In this document: positions 47,592 to 54,979 of the stretch, piece after piece | How the letters are laid out: every line of letters starts with the position of its first letter | Numbering within the stretch: the stretch's first letter is position 1 | Assembly (NCBI RefSeq): GCF_001592225.1 | Contig: NZ_BCWN01000008.1 | Coordinates: forward strand, 1 to 64,000 | DNA length: 64,000 bases | From: Castellaniella caeni NBRC 101664 | GTDB taxonomy: Bacteria; Pseudomonadota; Gammaproteobacteria; Burkholderiales; Burkholderiaceae_B | Reading direction: 5' to 3' | The notes under the pieces: generated by a model | Seen by the model: only the letters and a program-made list of their open reading frames with translations | The model's database searches: none | Told to the model about the DNA's origin: nothing | Made by a program: the position numbers and the translations under genes

Positions 47592-48830
47592 TCAGTTTGC
47601 AACGCCTGCCAGCGCGGTGGCCACGGGCCCCGCGGCCTGCACCTGGGCCGCGGACGCACCGCCCTGCCAGCCGGTATAGACGTCCAGCCCGCGCTTCTTG
47701 ATCTGCCCGCTGATCACCACGCGCTGGATTTCGGAGGTGCCTTCCCAGATGCGATCCACGCGGGTGTCGCGCCACAGGCGTTCGACGGGCTGCTCGCGCA
47801 TGTAGCCGCGCCCGCCCAGAATCTGCACGGCGCGGTCGCACACGCGGCCCACCATCTCGGAACAATGCAGCTTGAGCGCCGAGGCGTGCGCGTGGTTGCG
47901 CTTGCGATCCGTGCTCTGGTCGATTTCCCAGCTCAGGCGGTACAGCAGCGACTTGGCGGCCATGATTTCCACCGCCATGTCGGCCAGCATGAACTCGATG
48001 GCCTGAAAATCACGGATGGGCTGGCCGAACTGGATGCGTTCGGCGGCGTACTTGTTGGCTTCTTCGGTGGCGCGGATGGCCCCGCCCACGCAGCGGGCGG
48101 CGATGCCCAGGCGCGCCTCGACGAACCAGTCCTTGGTCATCTGGTAGCCTTCGCCGATCTTGCCCAGCATCTTGTCCTCGCCCACCACGACGTCCTTGAA
48201 GGTGAACTCGGGGTGCTTGAAGGCGAAGTGGTGCGTATACAGGGGCGTACGCTTGACCTCGACGCCTGGCAGGTTCTTGTCCACGAAGAACACCGCCGAC
48301 TTGTCGGGGTCGCCATCCACATGGGCGTGCACCAGGATGTAGTCGGCCACGTCGCCCACGGTGACGAACCATTTCTCGCCATTGATGCGCCAGCCGCCCG
48401 CCACCTTGTCGGCGCGCGTCGCGCACTGCGCCGGGTCGGAACCCGCATTGGCCTCGGTGATGGCATAGGCGTCGCGGCGCTTGCCCTGGCACGTGGGGAT
48501 CAGGTACTGCGCCTTTTGCTCGGGCGTGGCAAAGCGCATGGGATAGGAGGGATACCAGAGCGCATCCCAGATGGCGCCCGTGGCCCGGCCCAGCTGTTCA
48601 TTGAGCAGGGTCTGCTCGAAGATGGTGAAGCCCTGGCCGCCGTCTTCCTTGCTGTGGTTGGGCGCGTTAAAGCCCCAATCGAGCACGGCCTGGGTGATCT
48701 TCTTGTGCGTGGCGGGGCTGATGCCGTCGTTTTCCTCGCATTCCATTTCGTGCGGAAACAGCACCTGCTCGGTAAACGCCTGGGCTTTGGCCTGCAATTC
48801 CTGGTGGGCCTTCGAGAGGGTGAAATCCAT
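47592..48830 (-). CDS. Acyl-CoA dehydrogenase
   Basis: FAD-dependent acyl-CoA dehydrogenase of 412 residues. Signatures: YAITEANAGSDPAQC (FAD/substrate), WFVTVGDVADY, VQILGGRGYMREQPVERLWRD and the catalytic Glu in IWEGTSEIQRVV, at the medium-chain-type position. It is not close to E. coli CaiA in sequence. It is first in an operon with the acyl-CoA synthetase and divergent from caiD, with a shared regulatory region. Plausible role: oxidation of gamma-butyrobetainyl-CoA or a similar short acyl-CoA to the enoyl-CoA. The exact substrate is unproven. Confidence 0.9.
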   Translation of the reverse strand: MDFTLSKAHQELQAKAQAFTEQVLFPHEMECEENDGISPATHKKITQAVLDWGFNAPNHSKEDGGQGFTIFEQTLLNEQLGRATGAIWDALWYPSYPMRFATPEQKAQYLIPTCQGKRRDAYAITEANAGSDPAQCATRADKVAGGWRINGEKWFVTVGDVADYILVHAHVDGDPDKSAVFFVDKNLPGVEVKRTPLYTHHFAFKHPEFTFKDVVVGEDKMLGKIGEGYQMTKDWFVEARLGIAARCVGGAIRATEEANKYAAERIQFGQPIRDFQAIEFMLADMAVEIMAAKSLLYRLSWEIDQSTDRKRNHAHASALKLHCSEMVGRVCDRAVQILGGRGYMREQPVERLWRDTRVDRIWEGTSEIQRVVISGQIKKRGLDVYTGWQGGASAAQVQAAGPVATALAGVAN

Positions 48831-48892
48831 GATCGAACTCCTTCGATGATAGGGAGAGGGGGGTGTCGCGCCATGGGCCGACGGGTTGCAAC

Positions 48893-48957
48893 CATGCTAA
48901 GTCGGAAGCGTGTTTTTCAATTGACTGTTTCCGACATCAGCAGACTGATTCTCGACA
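48893..48957 (-). promoter_or_regulatory. Conserved regulatory block upstream of the acyl-CoA dehydrogenase operon
   Basis: The block 48893-48937 matches the porin upstream block at 39 of 45 positions without gaps, in the same orientation relative to the gene. A related half-site (TCTCGACA, 48950-48957) lies 21 bp beyond TTCCGACA (48929-48936), the same spacing as at the porin. It ends 62 bp before the start codon at 48830. Confidence 0.68.
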
Positions 48958-49025
48958 AACCAGCAAAATCAGGCTTAGTAATAACCCTTATCTTTCAAGC
49001 ACATGGCGCTTGGATATAAATGCAC

Positions 49026-49041
49026 GTCGGAATTGGTCAAT
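49026..49041 (+). promoter_or_regulatory. Core of the shared regulatory motif upstream of caiD
   Basis: GTCGGAATTGGTCAAT, in the opposite orientation, matches the core GTCGGAA-(T/A)CA-GTCAAT found before the porin and the acyl-CoA dehydrogenase. It lies 78 bp before the caiD ATG. The divergent gap 48831-49119 thus holds one copy facing each way. Confidence 0.5.
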
Positions 49042-49119
49042 AAAAACCATCGCCCGCCTGCTACCGTACGCAGCATGAGCGCCACGCCGCTTTCCGCCCA
49101 CGTTCCAGAAGGGTCTCCC

Positions 49120-49905
49120 ATGAATGATGAAGTCCATATCCGCCACGACGAGGGCATCTGCTGGATCACCCTCGATCGCCCCAAGGCCAACGCCATCAAC
49201 TGCGCCGCCAGCCGCGCGCTGTATGAGGCGCTGCGGGCCTACGAGGCCGACCCCGCCCTGCGCGTCGCCATCCTCACGGGCGCCGGAGAGCGCTTTTTCA
49301 GCGCCGGCTGGGATCTGAAAGCGGCGGCCCAGGGCGAGGCGGTGGACGCCGATCACGGCCCCGGCGGCTTTGGCGGTATCACCGAATACTTCAGCCGCAC
49401 CAAGCCCGTGATCGCCGCAGTCAATGGCCTGGCGGTCGGCGGCGGCTTCGAGGTGGCGCTCGCCTGCGACCTGATCGTCTGCGCCGAACACGCACAGTTT
49501 TTCCTGCCCGAGACGACCATTGGCATCGTGCCGGACTCCGGCGGCGTTTTTCGCCTAAGCCGCCGTCTGCCCCGCGCCCTGGCGCTGGACATGATCCTGA
49601 CGGGGCGGCGCATGGCCGCCGACGAGGCCTTGCGCTGGGGGCTGGTCAACCAGGTCGTGGCCGGGCCCGAGCTGCCCGCCGCCGCGCGTGCGCTGGCGCA
49701 AGGCCTGCTGCGCAGCGCCCCGCTGGCGCAGCGCGCCGCCTTGCAGCTGCTGTCGGCCACCGAGGCGATGAACCTGTCCGAGGCCTTTCACCACCAACGC
49801 CACGGCACGCTGCCCGTCTACCGCCAGATGCTGCGTTCGCAAGACGCGCAAGAAGGCATCGCCGCCTTCTCTGAAGGCCGCGAGCCGGTCTGGGCGGGGA
49901 TTTGA
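49120..49905 (+). CDS. caiD: Carnitinyl-CoA dehydratase (CaiD-like crotonase)
   Basis: Crotonase-fold enzyme predicted to interconvert L-carnitinyl-CoA and crotonobetainyl-CoA. It has 261 residues, the same length as E. coli CaiD. It shares with that protein long matching stretches such as ITLDRPKANAI, FFSAGWDLKAAA-GEA, DLIVCA and GIVPDSGG. Both active-site Glu positions are kept (VGGGFEVAL, LPETTIGIVPD). ATG 49120 gives the CaiD N-terminus. The gene heads a caiD-SDR-caiE operon divergent from the acyl-CoA dehydrogenase. A relative acting on another hydroxyacyl-CoA cannot be excluded. Confidence 0.85.
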   Translation: MNDEVHIRHDEGICWITLDRPKANAINCAASRALYEALRAYEADPALRVAILTGAGERFFSAGWDLKAAAQGEAVDADHGPGGFGGITEYFSRTKPVIAAVNGLAVGGGFEVALACDLIVCAEHAQFFLPETTIGIVPDSGGVFRLSRRLPRALALDMILTGRRMAADEALRWGLVNQVVAGPELPAAARALAQGLLRSAPLAQRAALQLLSATEAMNLSEAFHHQRHGTLPVYRQMLRSQDAQEGIAAFSEGREPVWAGI

Positions 49906-50000
49906 GCCACGCGCCCCCGGCGCGTCCAGGCTTTGCCCTTCGGCGCACGGGGCAAGCGAATCCCCTCACCCGCAGAACCCGCCCTAAAAGGATTCTCATC

Positions 50001-50783
50001 ATGCAAAAGATTTTCGATTCCCGGCTCTTCGACGGCCAGACCGCCCTGGTGACGGGCGGGGGCAGCGGCATCGGCCTGGCCATCGCCCGGCAGCTGGGCG
50101 CGCTGGGCGCCCGCGTGATCATCGCGGCACGCGACGCCGAGCGCCTCGAAGAAGCCGCGCGCCAGCTGCGCGACGACGGGCTGGACGTGCGCGCCGATGC
50201 CGTCAACATCCGCGACATGGACTCGGTCAGCGCCCTGTTCGAGCGCCTGGAGCAGGCCGGGGACGCCATCGACGTGCTGGTGAACAACGCGGGCGGGCAG
50301 TTCGCCGCCCCGGCGCTGGACATCAGCCCCAACGGCTTTCGATCCGTCGTCGATCTCAACCTGCAGGGCACGTTTCAGATGAGCCAGCGCTATGCCCGGC
50401 ACTGCCGCGACCACCAGCACGGCGGCAGCATCCTGAACATCGTGCTCTGCCAGGAGCAGGGCATCCCCGGCATGGCCCACGCGGCGGCCGCCCGCGCCGG
50501 CGTGGTGAACCTGACCAAGACCCTGGCCTGGGAATGGGCGCCCCTGGGCATCCGCGTCAACGCCGTGGCACCCGGCACCATCCGCACTTCGGGGCTGGAC
50601 AAATACGACCCAGCCCAGCTCGCGCAAGGCGTCGAAAAGCTGCCCATCGCCCGCATGGGCACCCCCGAAGAGGTGGCCTGCAGCGTGGCCTATCTGTGCT
50701 CGCCCGCCGCGAGCTTCATCACCGGCATCTGCCTGGCGCAGGACGGCGGCGAGCACCTGACGGGCGCCTCGCCGCAGTGCTGA
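50001..50783 (+). CDS. SDR-family enoyl-CoA-reductase-like protein lacking the canonical Tyr/Lys
   Basis: Rossmann-fold SDR of 260 residues with cofactor motif TGGGSGIG (residues about 17-24) and NNAGG. The usual YxxxK catalytic pair is replaced: the segment reads [17 protein letters not shown]. This resembles peroxisomal trans-2-enoyl-CoA reductase (PECR) and dienoyl-CoA reductases, as do [16 protein letters not shown] and SPAASFITG. An NADPH-dependent reduction of crotonobetainyl-CoA or another enoyl-CoA is therefore suggested. ATG 50001 follows an AAAAGGA site. It lies between caiD and caiE. Enoyl-reductase function is inference from motif similarity. Confidence 0.8.
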   Translation: MQKIFDSRLFDGQTALVTGGGSGIGLAIARQLGALGARVIIAARDAERLEEAARQLRDDGLDVRADAVNIRDMDSVSALFERLEQAGDAIDVLVNNAGGQFAAPALDISPNGFRSVVDLNLQGTFQMSQRYARHCRDHQHGGSILNIVLCQEQGIPGMAHAAAARAGVVNLTKTLAWEWAPLGIRVNAVAPGTIRTSGLDKYDPAQLAQGVEKLPIARMGTPEEVACSVAYLCSPAASFITGICLAQDGGEHLTGASPQC

Positions 50784-50814
50784 AGGCGGCACCCCCACTT
50801 TTCTGGAGCATCCC

Positions 50815-51417
50815 ATGCCCTGCTACCGTTTTGAAGGCCTGACCCCCGTCATCCACCCGACGGCCTACGTGCACCCGACCGCCGTGCTGATTGGCGACGT
50901 CATCGTCGGCCCCGGAGTCTACGTGGCCCCACTGGCCAGCCTGCGCGGCGACTATGGCCGCCTGATTCTGGAAGAAGGCGCCAATCTGCAGGATCACTGC
51001 ATGATGCACGGCTACTGCGAAATGGACACCATCGTGCACGCCCACGGCCACATCGGCCACGGCGCGATCCTGCACGGCTGCGTCGTCGGGCGCAATGCGC
51101 TGGTGGGCATGAACAGCGTCATCATGGATGGCGCCGTGATCGGCGAAGACAGCATCGTGGCGGCCATGAGCTTCGTGCGCGCCGGTTTTCAGGGCGAACC
51201 GCGCCAGCTGCTGATGGGCTCGCCAGCGCGCGTGAAGCGCGCAGTGACGGACGAAGAACTGCACTGGAAAGGCCTGAACACCCAGGAATACCAGGCCCTG
51301 GCGCGCCGCTGCCAGACAAGCCTGCAGCCCTGCGAACCGCTGACCGAGCCCGAGGCAGGCCGGCCCCGGCTGCAGGGGGTCACCCAGGTGCAGCCCAGCG
51401 CCGCCCAGACGCGATAG
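50815..51417 (+). CDS. caiE: CaiE-like gamma-carbonic-anhydrase-family protein
   Basis: Left-handed beta-helix hexapeptide protein of 200 residues, close to E. coli CaiE (196 residues): the opening [22 protein letters not shown], then [30 protein letters not shown] and [13 protein letters not shown]. His residues in the hexapeptide turns could hold zinc as in gamma carbonic anhydrases. CaiE is reported to support CaiD and CoA-transferase activity, perhaps through cofactor supply. A thioesterase relative (PaaY) is the main alternative, but the CaiD neighbour favours CaiE. It converges on the regulator gene with a 3-bp gap. Confidence 0.85.
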   Translation: MPCYRFEGLTPVIHPTAYVHPTAVLIGDVIVGPGVYVAPLASLRGDYGRLILEEGANLQDHCMMHGYCEMDTIVHAHGHIGHGAILHGCVVGRNALVGMNSVIMDGAVIGEDSIVAAMSFVRAGFQGEPRQLLMGSPARVKRAVTDEELHWKGLNTQEYQALARRCQTSLQPCEPLTEPEAGRPRLQGVTQVQPSAAQTR

Positions 51418-51420
51418 CGC

Positions 51421-52410
51421 TCAAGACACGCGCGCGGCCCCTGGTCGCTCGGCGCTGGGGGCGCAGCCATAGTGCTTGCGATAGGCCCGGGAAAAATGGG
51501 CGACCGCCGCAAAACCGCAAGCCAGCGCCACTTCGGCCACGCTCAGGCGCGACTCTTGCAGCAAGGCCCGCGCACGCTCGAGGCGCAATTGCAGGTAGTA
51601 GGCGGCGGGCGTGTGCCGCAGGTGCTGGCGAAACAGGCGCTCGAGCTGGCGCAGCGACACGTTCGCCGCGCGCGCCAGGGCCTCCTGGCTGAGGGGCTCG
51701 TCCAGGTGGTTTTCCATCTGTTCAAGCACCTGCAACAGGCGCGGATGATAGACGCCCAGCCGCGCGGCAAGATCGATGCGCTGCGTGTCCGACTTCTGGC
51801 GGATGCCGCTCTTGATGAACTGCTCGCAGACGCTGATGGCCAGTTCGTGCCCGAACCCCACCTGAATCACGTGCAACATCAGGTCGAGGGCCGCCGTACC
51901 GCCCGCGCAGGTAATCAGGTTGCGGTCGATCTCGAACAGTTCGTTGCTCACGTCCAGCGCGGGAAACTGCTCACGAAACGCGGGGATGGCTTCCCAGTGC
52001 AAGGTGATGCGGTGGTTCTTGATGAGGCCGGCGGCCTGCAGCAGATAGCAACCGGTATCCACGGCCCCCAGCAGCGGCCCCTGGCGGGCGATTTTCTGCA
52101 GCCAGGCAATCAGCGCCGGGTCAAGATAGCGTTCGGGATGAAAGCTGGAGCACACGAACAGGTTCACCGGCGCGGGCTCGTCCGCGATGGCGATGCACGG
52201 CTGCAGCGTCAGCTGGTTGCTGGCCTGCACGGGCGCGCCATCCCCGCTCAGCAGGCGCCAGCGGAAGCATTCGCGGCGCGCCATGCGATTGGCCACACGC
52301 ATGGGCTCGATGGCCGACAGCAGCGCCACCATGCTGAACTCGGGGATCAGCAGGAAGGAGACGGTGATGACCCCATCGGGCGCAGGCCGCAACGCCATGG
52401 CATCTTGCAC
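51421..52410 (-). CDS. GlxA/CdhR-type AraC-family regulator with GATase1-like domain
   Basis: Transcriptional regulator of 329 residues. The N-terminal DJ-1/PfpI (class I GATase-like) sensor domain (about 13-185) has GAVDTGCYLLQAAGL, a Cys in the elbow position, and CAGGTAALDLMLHVI. It is followed by a C-terminal double HTH AraC domain (VSLRQLERLFRQHL, ALACGFAAVAHFSRAYRKHYG). This class includes CdhR (carnitine dehydrogenase) and GbdR (glycine betaine) regulators, which respond to quaternary amines. That agrees with caiD/caiE next door. It is the best candidate to bind the shared GTCGGAA...GTCAAT motif. Confidence 0.88.
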   Translation of the reverse strand: MQDAMALRPAPDGVITVSFLLIPEFSMVALLSAIEPMRVANRMARRECFRWRLLSGDGAPVQASNQLTLQPCIAIADEPAPVNLFVCSSFHPERYLDPALIAWLQKIARQGPLLGAVDTGCYLLQAAGLIKNHRITLHWEAIPAFREQFPALDVSNELFEIDRNLITCAGGTAALDLMLHVIQVGFGHELAISVCEQFIKSGIRQKSDTQRIDLAARLGVYHPRLLQVLEQMENHLDEPLSQEALARAANVSLRQLERLFRQHLRHTPAAYYLQLRLERARALLQESRLSVAEVALACGFAAVAHFSRAYRKHYGCAPSAERPGAARVS

Positions 52411-52446
52411 AGAACACCTCTCTCAGTCTTGGCCCGCCGCGGGCGG

Positions 52447-53943
52447 CTATTTGAATGCGGTCTCGATGAAGCTGCGCAGCTTGCGCGAGTGCAGGCGTTC
52501 GCTGGGCATGTTGCGTAGGCGTTCGAGCGCGCGGATGCCGATGTGCAGGTGCTGGTTGACCTGCGTGCGGTAGAAGGCGCTGGCCATGCCGGGCAGCTTC
52601 AGCTCGCCATGCAGGGGCTTGTCGGACACGCACAACAGCGTGCCATAAGGCACGCGGAAACGAAAGCCGTTGGCGGCAATCGTGGCGGATTCCATGTCCA
52701 GCGCGATCGCCCGCGATTGCGACAGCCGCTGCACGGGTTCTTGCTGGTCACGGAGTTCCCAGTTGCGGTTGTCGATGGTGGCCACGGTGCCGGTGCGCAT
52801 GATTTTTTTGAGTTCCCAGCCCGACAGGCCGGCGACTTCGGCCACGGCGTCTTCGAGCGCCACCTGCACTTCGGCCAGCGGCGGCACAGGCACCCACAGC
52901 GGCAGATCGTCGTCCAGCACGTGATCTTGGCGCACGTAGCCGTGGGCCAGCACGTAGTCGCCCAGGCGCTGGGTGGTGCGCAGGCCCGCGCAGTGCCCCA
53001 GCATCAGCCACGCCGAGGGCCGCAGCACGGCCACGTGGTCGGTGATGGTCTTGGCGTTGGACGGCCCCACACCGATATTGATGAGGGTGATGCCCGTGTG
53101 GCCTTCGCGCTTGAGGTGGTAGGTGGGCATCTGCGGCGTGAAGGCCATGCGCGGGGCCTTTTGCGCGGCACTTTGCGCCGTGACCACGTGGTTGCCCGGC
53201 TCGACCAGCTCGGTGTAGCCACCCGCGCCCGCCGCCAGCGTGCTGCGCGCCCATTTGACGAACTCGTCCACGTAGAACTGGTAGTTAGTGAACAGCACGA
53301 AGTCCTGGAAATGCACCGGCGAGGTGCCGGTGTAGTGCTGCAGGCGCTGCAGCGAGTAATCGATGCGCGGCCCGGTAAAGGGCGCCAGGGGCCGCGGCTG
53401 GTTGGCGCGCCCGCGCCAGGTGCCGTTGACGATGGCGTCGTCGGTGACGGCGAGGTCGGGCACGTCGAAGTGGTCGCGCAGGGTGTGGCCGGGCACTTCG
53501 GAGTATTCGCCCTGTGCGTACTCGCCCTCGGGAAACGCGAAGTGCAGCGGAATCGGCAGGTCGGACTCGCCGATCTCGATGGGCACGCGGTGGTTGCGCA
53601 GCAAAAGGCGCACCTGCTCGCGCAGATAGTCGCGAAACAGCGCCGGGCGCGTGACGGTGGTCATGTAGACGCCCGGCTCGACCAAGTGGCCGTACGACAG
53701 GCGGCTATCGACGTCCGGATAGGTATTGATGCGGATGCGGATGGCCGGATAGCAGGCGCGCACCCGCTGTCCTACTTCGAGCGCGCCCTGGCTGTACTGA
53801 TGAAAGGCGTCGCGAATGAAGGCGGTATTGCGCTGATACAGCGCGATCAACTGCTCGACCGCCGCATCGGCGTCGTCGTAGCTGGCAAACGGCACCAGGG
53901 GTGGCAGGCGCGTCGGACGCGCGGTATCCATGTACTTTTCCAT
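52447..53943 (-). CDS. amn: AMP nucleosidase
   Basis: Hydrolyses AMP to adenine and ribose 5-phosphate in purine salvage; 498 residues. The AMP nucleosidase N-terminal regulatory domain (about 1-175) is followed by the nucleoside-phosphorylase-like catalytic domain with NIGVGPSNAKTITDH, LMLGHCAGLRTTQRLGDYVLAHGYVRQDH and the ribose-binding DMESATIAANG. The end TQVNQHLHIGIRALERLR is diagnostic. ATG 53943 (MEKYMDTARP) is chosen because further upstream in-frame sequence lacks similarity. Confidence 0.93.
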   Translation of the reverse strand: MEKYMDTARPTRLPPLVPFASYDDADAAVEQLIALYQRNTAFIRDAFHQYSQGALEVGQRVRACYPAIRIRINTYPDVDSRLSYGHLVEPGVYMTTVTRPALFRDYLREQVRLLLRNHRVPIEIGESDLPIPLHFAFPEGEYAQGEYSEVPGHTLRDHFDVPDLAVTDDAIVNGTWRGRANQPRPLAPFTGPRIDYSLQRLQHYTGTSPVHFQDFVLFTNYQFYVDEFVKWARSTLAAGAGGYTELVEPGNHVVTAQSAAQKAPRMAFTPQMPTYHLKREGHTGITLINIGVGPSNAKTITDHVAVLRPSAWLMLGHCAGLRTTQRLGDYVLAHGYVRQDHVLDDDLPLWVPVPPLAEVQVALEDAVAEVAGLSGWELKKIMRTGTVATIDNRNWELRDQQEPVQRLSQSRAIALDMESATIAANGFRFRVPYGTLLCVSDKPLHGELKLPGMASAFYRTQVNQHLHIGIRALERLRNMPSERLHSRKLRSFIETAFK

Positions 53944-54307
53944 CGCCTGATTATGGCAGGGATGCCATCGGTTCACCACACACCGGACGGCAAAAGAAAA
54001 GGGTGGGTCATGCGATGATCGCAAGGCGTCCAGCATGGTCAGGGCAAAGAGCCGTTTTGCGAGCGATTTGGCACAGGTACTGCGGCGTATCGGCAAAGGG
54101 AAAACAGGAGAGCGCTTAGATACCCTATTTTCTGATATCAGCTACTGGGAGAAGTAACTCACCGAACACGCCGCCGACATCTTCGCGCACGGCCCACGAC
54201 ATTGGACACCCTGCTTGAAGGCTGGCGCACGCCAACCCGACAATTGGACATTCACATGGCCTTGCGGCTCTGGCAGCTGGATAGCGAGGCAGACGCCTCG
54301 TGCCAGC
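53944..54307. other. Intergenic region with possible gene remnant, boundary of an AT-richer patch
   Basis: No complete gene is recognised. A 40-codon frame (54035-54157, plus strand; MVRAKSRFASDLAQVLRRIG...ISYWEK, stop TAA) has a protein-like composition and could be the tail of a lost gene. Composition shifts toward AT near 54110. From there to about 56300 the DNA is visibly less GC-rich than its neighbours, consistent with acquired DNA. Confidence 0.4.
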
Positions 54308-54970
54308 TCACCAGATATCCCCAGGATTTAGTCGCCCCTGACGATGGAGTTCGTAGGCGACAAAAGGGGACTCTCTTTTCAAGGCTTTCAACGAATAGTC
54401 CCTGTCCCAATAGCATTCAGCATCTTGGGCTCGTTGATGCCTGAAGTCATTGAGTCCAAGCCGGGCAATCGTCCCACGGACTCTCAGTTCAGCATCTGTG
54501 TTCACGACTGCACGACCAGGGATCACCTGGAACCCGACAAGCTCGAGAGCAAAATACTCATTACCGATTTCAAACGGATCAAGCACCGTGCTGAGGTTGT
54601 TTTTTCTGGCGTTCAACCGGCTGCAGCACAGCCGATAATTTGACCACTCGTATGCCGCACGCCAATTTCTTGATTTTGGGGCGAAATGATCTGCAGATCG
54701 GGCCCCCGTGACAGGATGAATCCGAAAACAGGAATAAGCGCACACCTCATGGTAGGCTGACATCAGGTCATCCAGCGCCTCAGTCCAGTAAGAAGGCAAG
54801 CTCTCAGGCGGAATATCCGCTTCAGTACAAGCAATCTGCTGGTAAGGCTTACCCGACATCCTGGGATATGGGGGCGGCTTGCCAACCATCTCCGCAATAG
54901 CCCGCAACCCAGGCTGGCGCACCTTCTGGTCAAACGTCTTGGGCTCTGGGGCTAGCAGGACAGGCAACAT
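54308..54970 (-). CDS. HNH-type nuclease, PtuB-like (Septu defence module)
   Basis: Predicted effector nuclease of 220 residues. The core CAYSCFRIHP...SADHFAPKSRNWRAAYEWSNYRLCCSRLNARKNN (about 77-124) follows the PtuB/retron-Ec78 HNH pattern. The general-base His is His95 in DHFAPK, with the YEWSNYRL element and Asn120 behind it. The zinc cysteines are altered: Cys77 and Cys81 are spaced by three, and the last CxxC is CCSRLN. It starts 9 bp after the PtuA-like ATPase gene. Predicted role: nucleic-acid cleavage on phage infection when released or triggered by the ATPase. Confidence 0.72.
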   Translation of the reverse strand: MLPVLLAPEPKTFDQKVRQPGLRAIAEMVGKPPPYPRMSGKPYQQIACTEADIPPESLPSYWTEALDDLMSAYHEVCAYSCFRIHPVTGARSADHFAPKSRNWRAAYEWSNYRLCCSRLNARKNNLSTVLDPFEIGNEYFALELVGFQVIPGRAVVNTDAELRVRGTIARLGLNDFRHQRAQDAECYWDRDYSLKALKRESPFVAYELHRQGRLNPGDIW

Positions 54971-54979
54971 GTCTGGATA

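Noticed and set aside
49902-50000. TTG-initiated longer form of the SDR
   Set aside because: The 33 added residues are Arg/Pro-rich with no SDR similarity. ATG 50001 has a ribosome-binding site and the usual N-terminus.
54202-54444. An 80-codon plus-strand frame opposite the end of the HNH gene
   Set aside because: It overlaps the 3' end of the PtuB-like gene, has no ribosome-binding site and no recognisable similarity.
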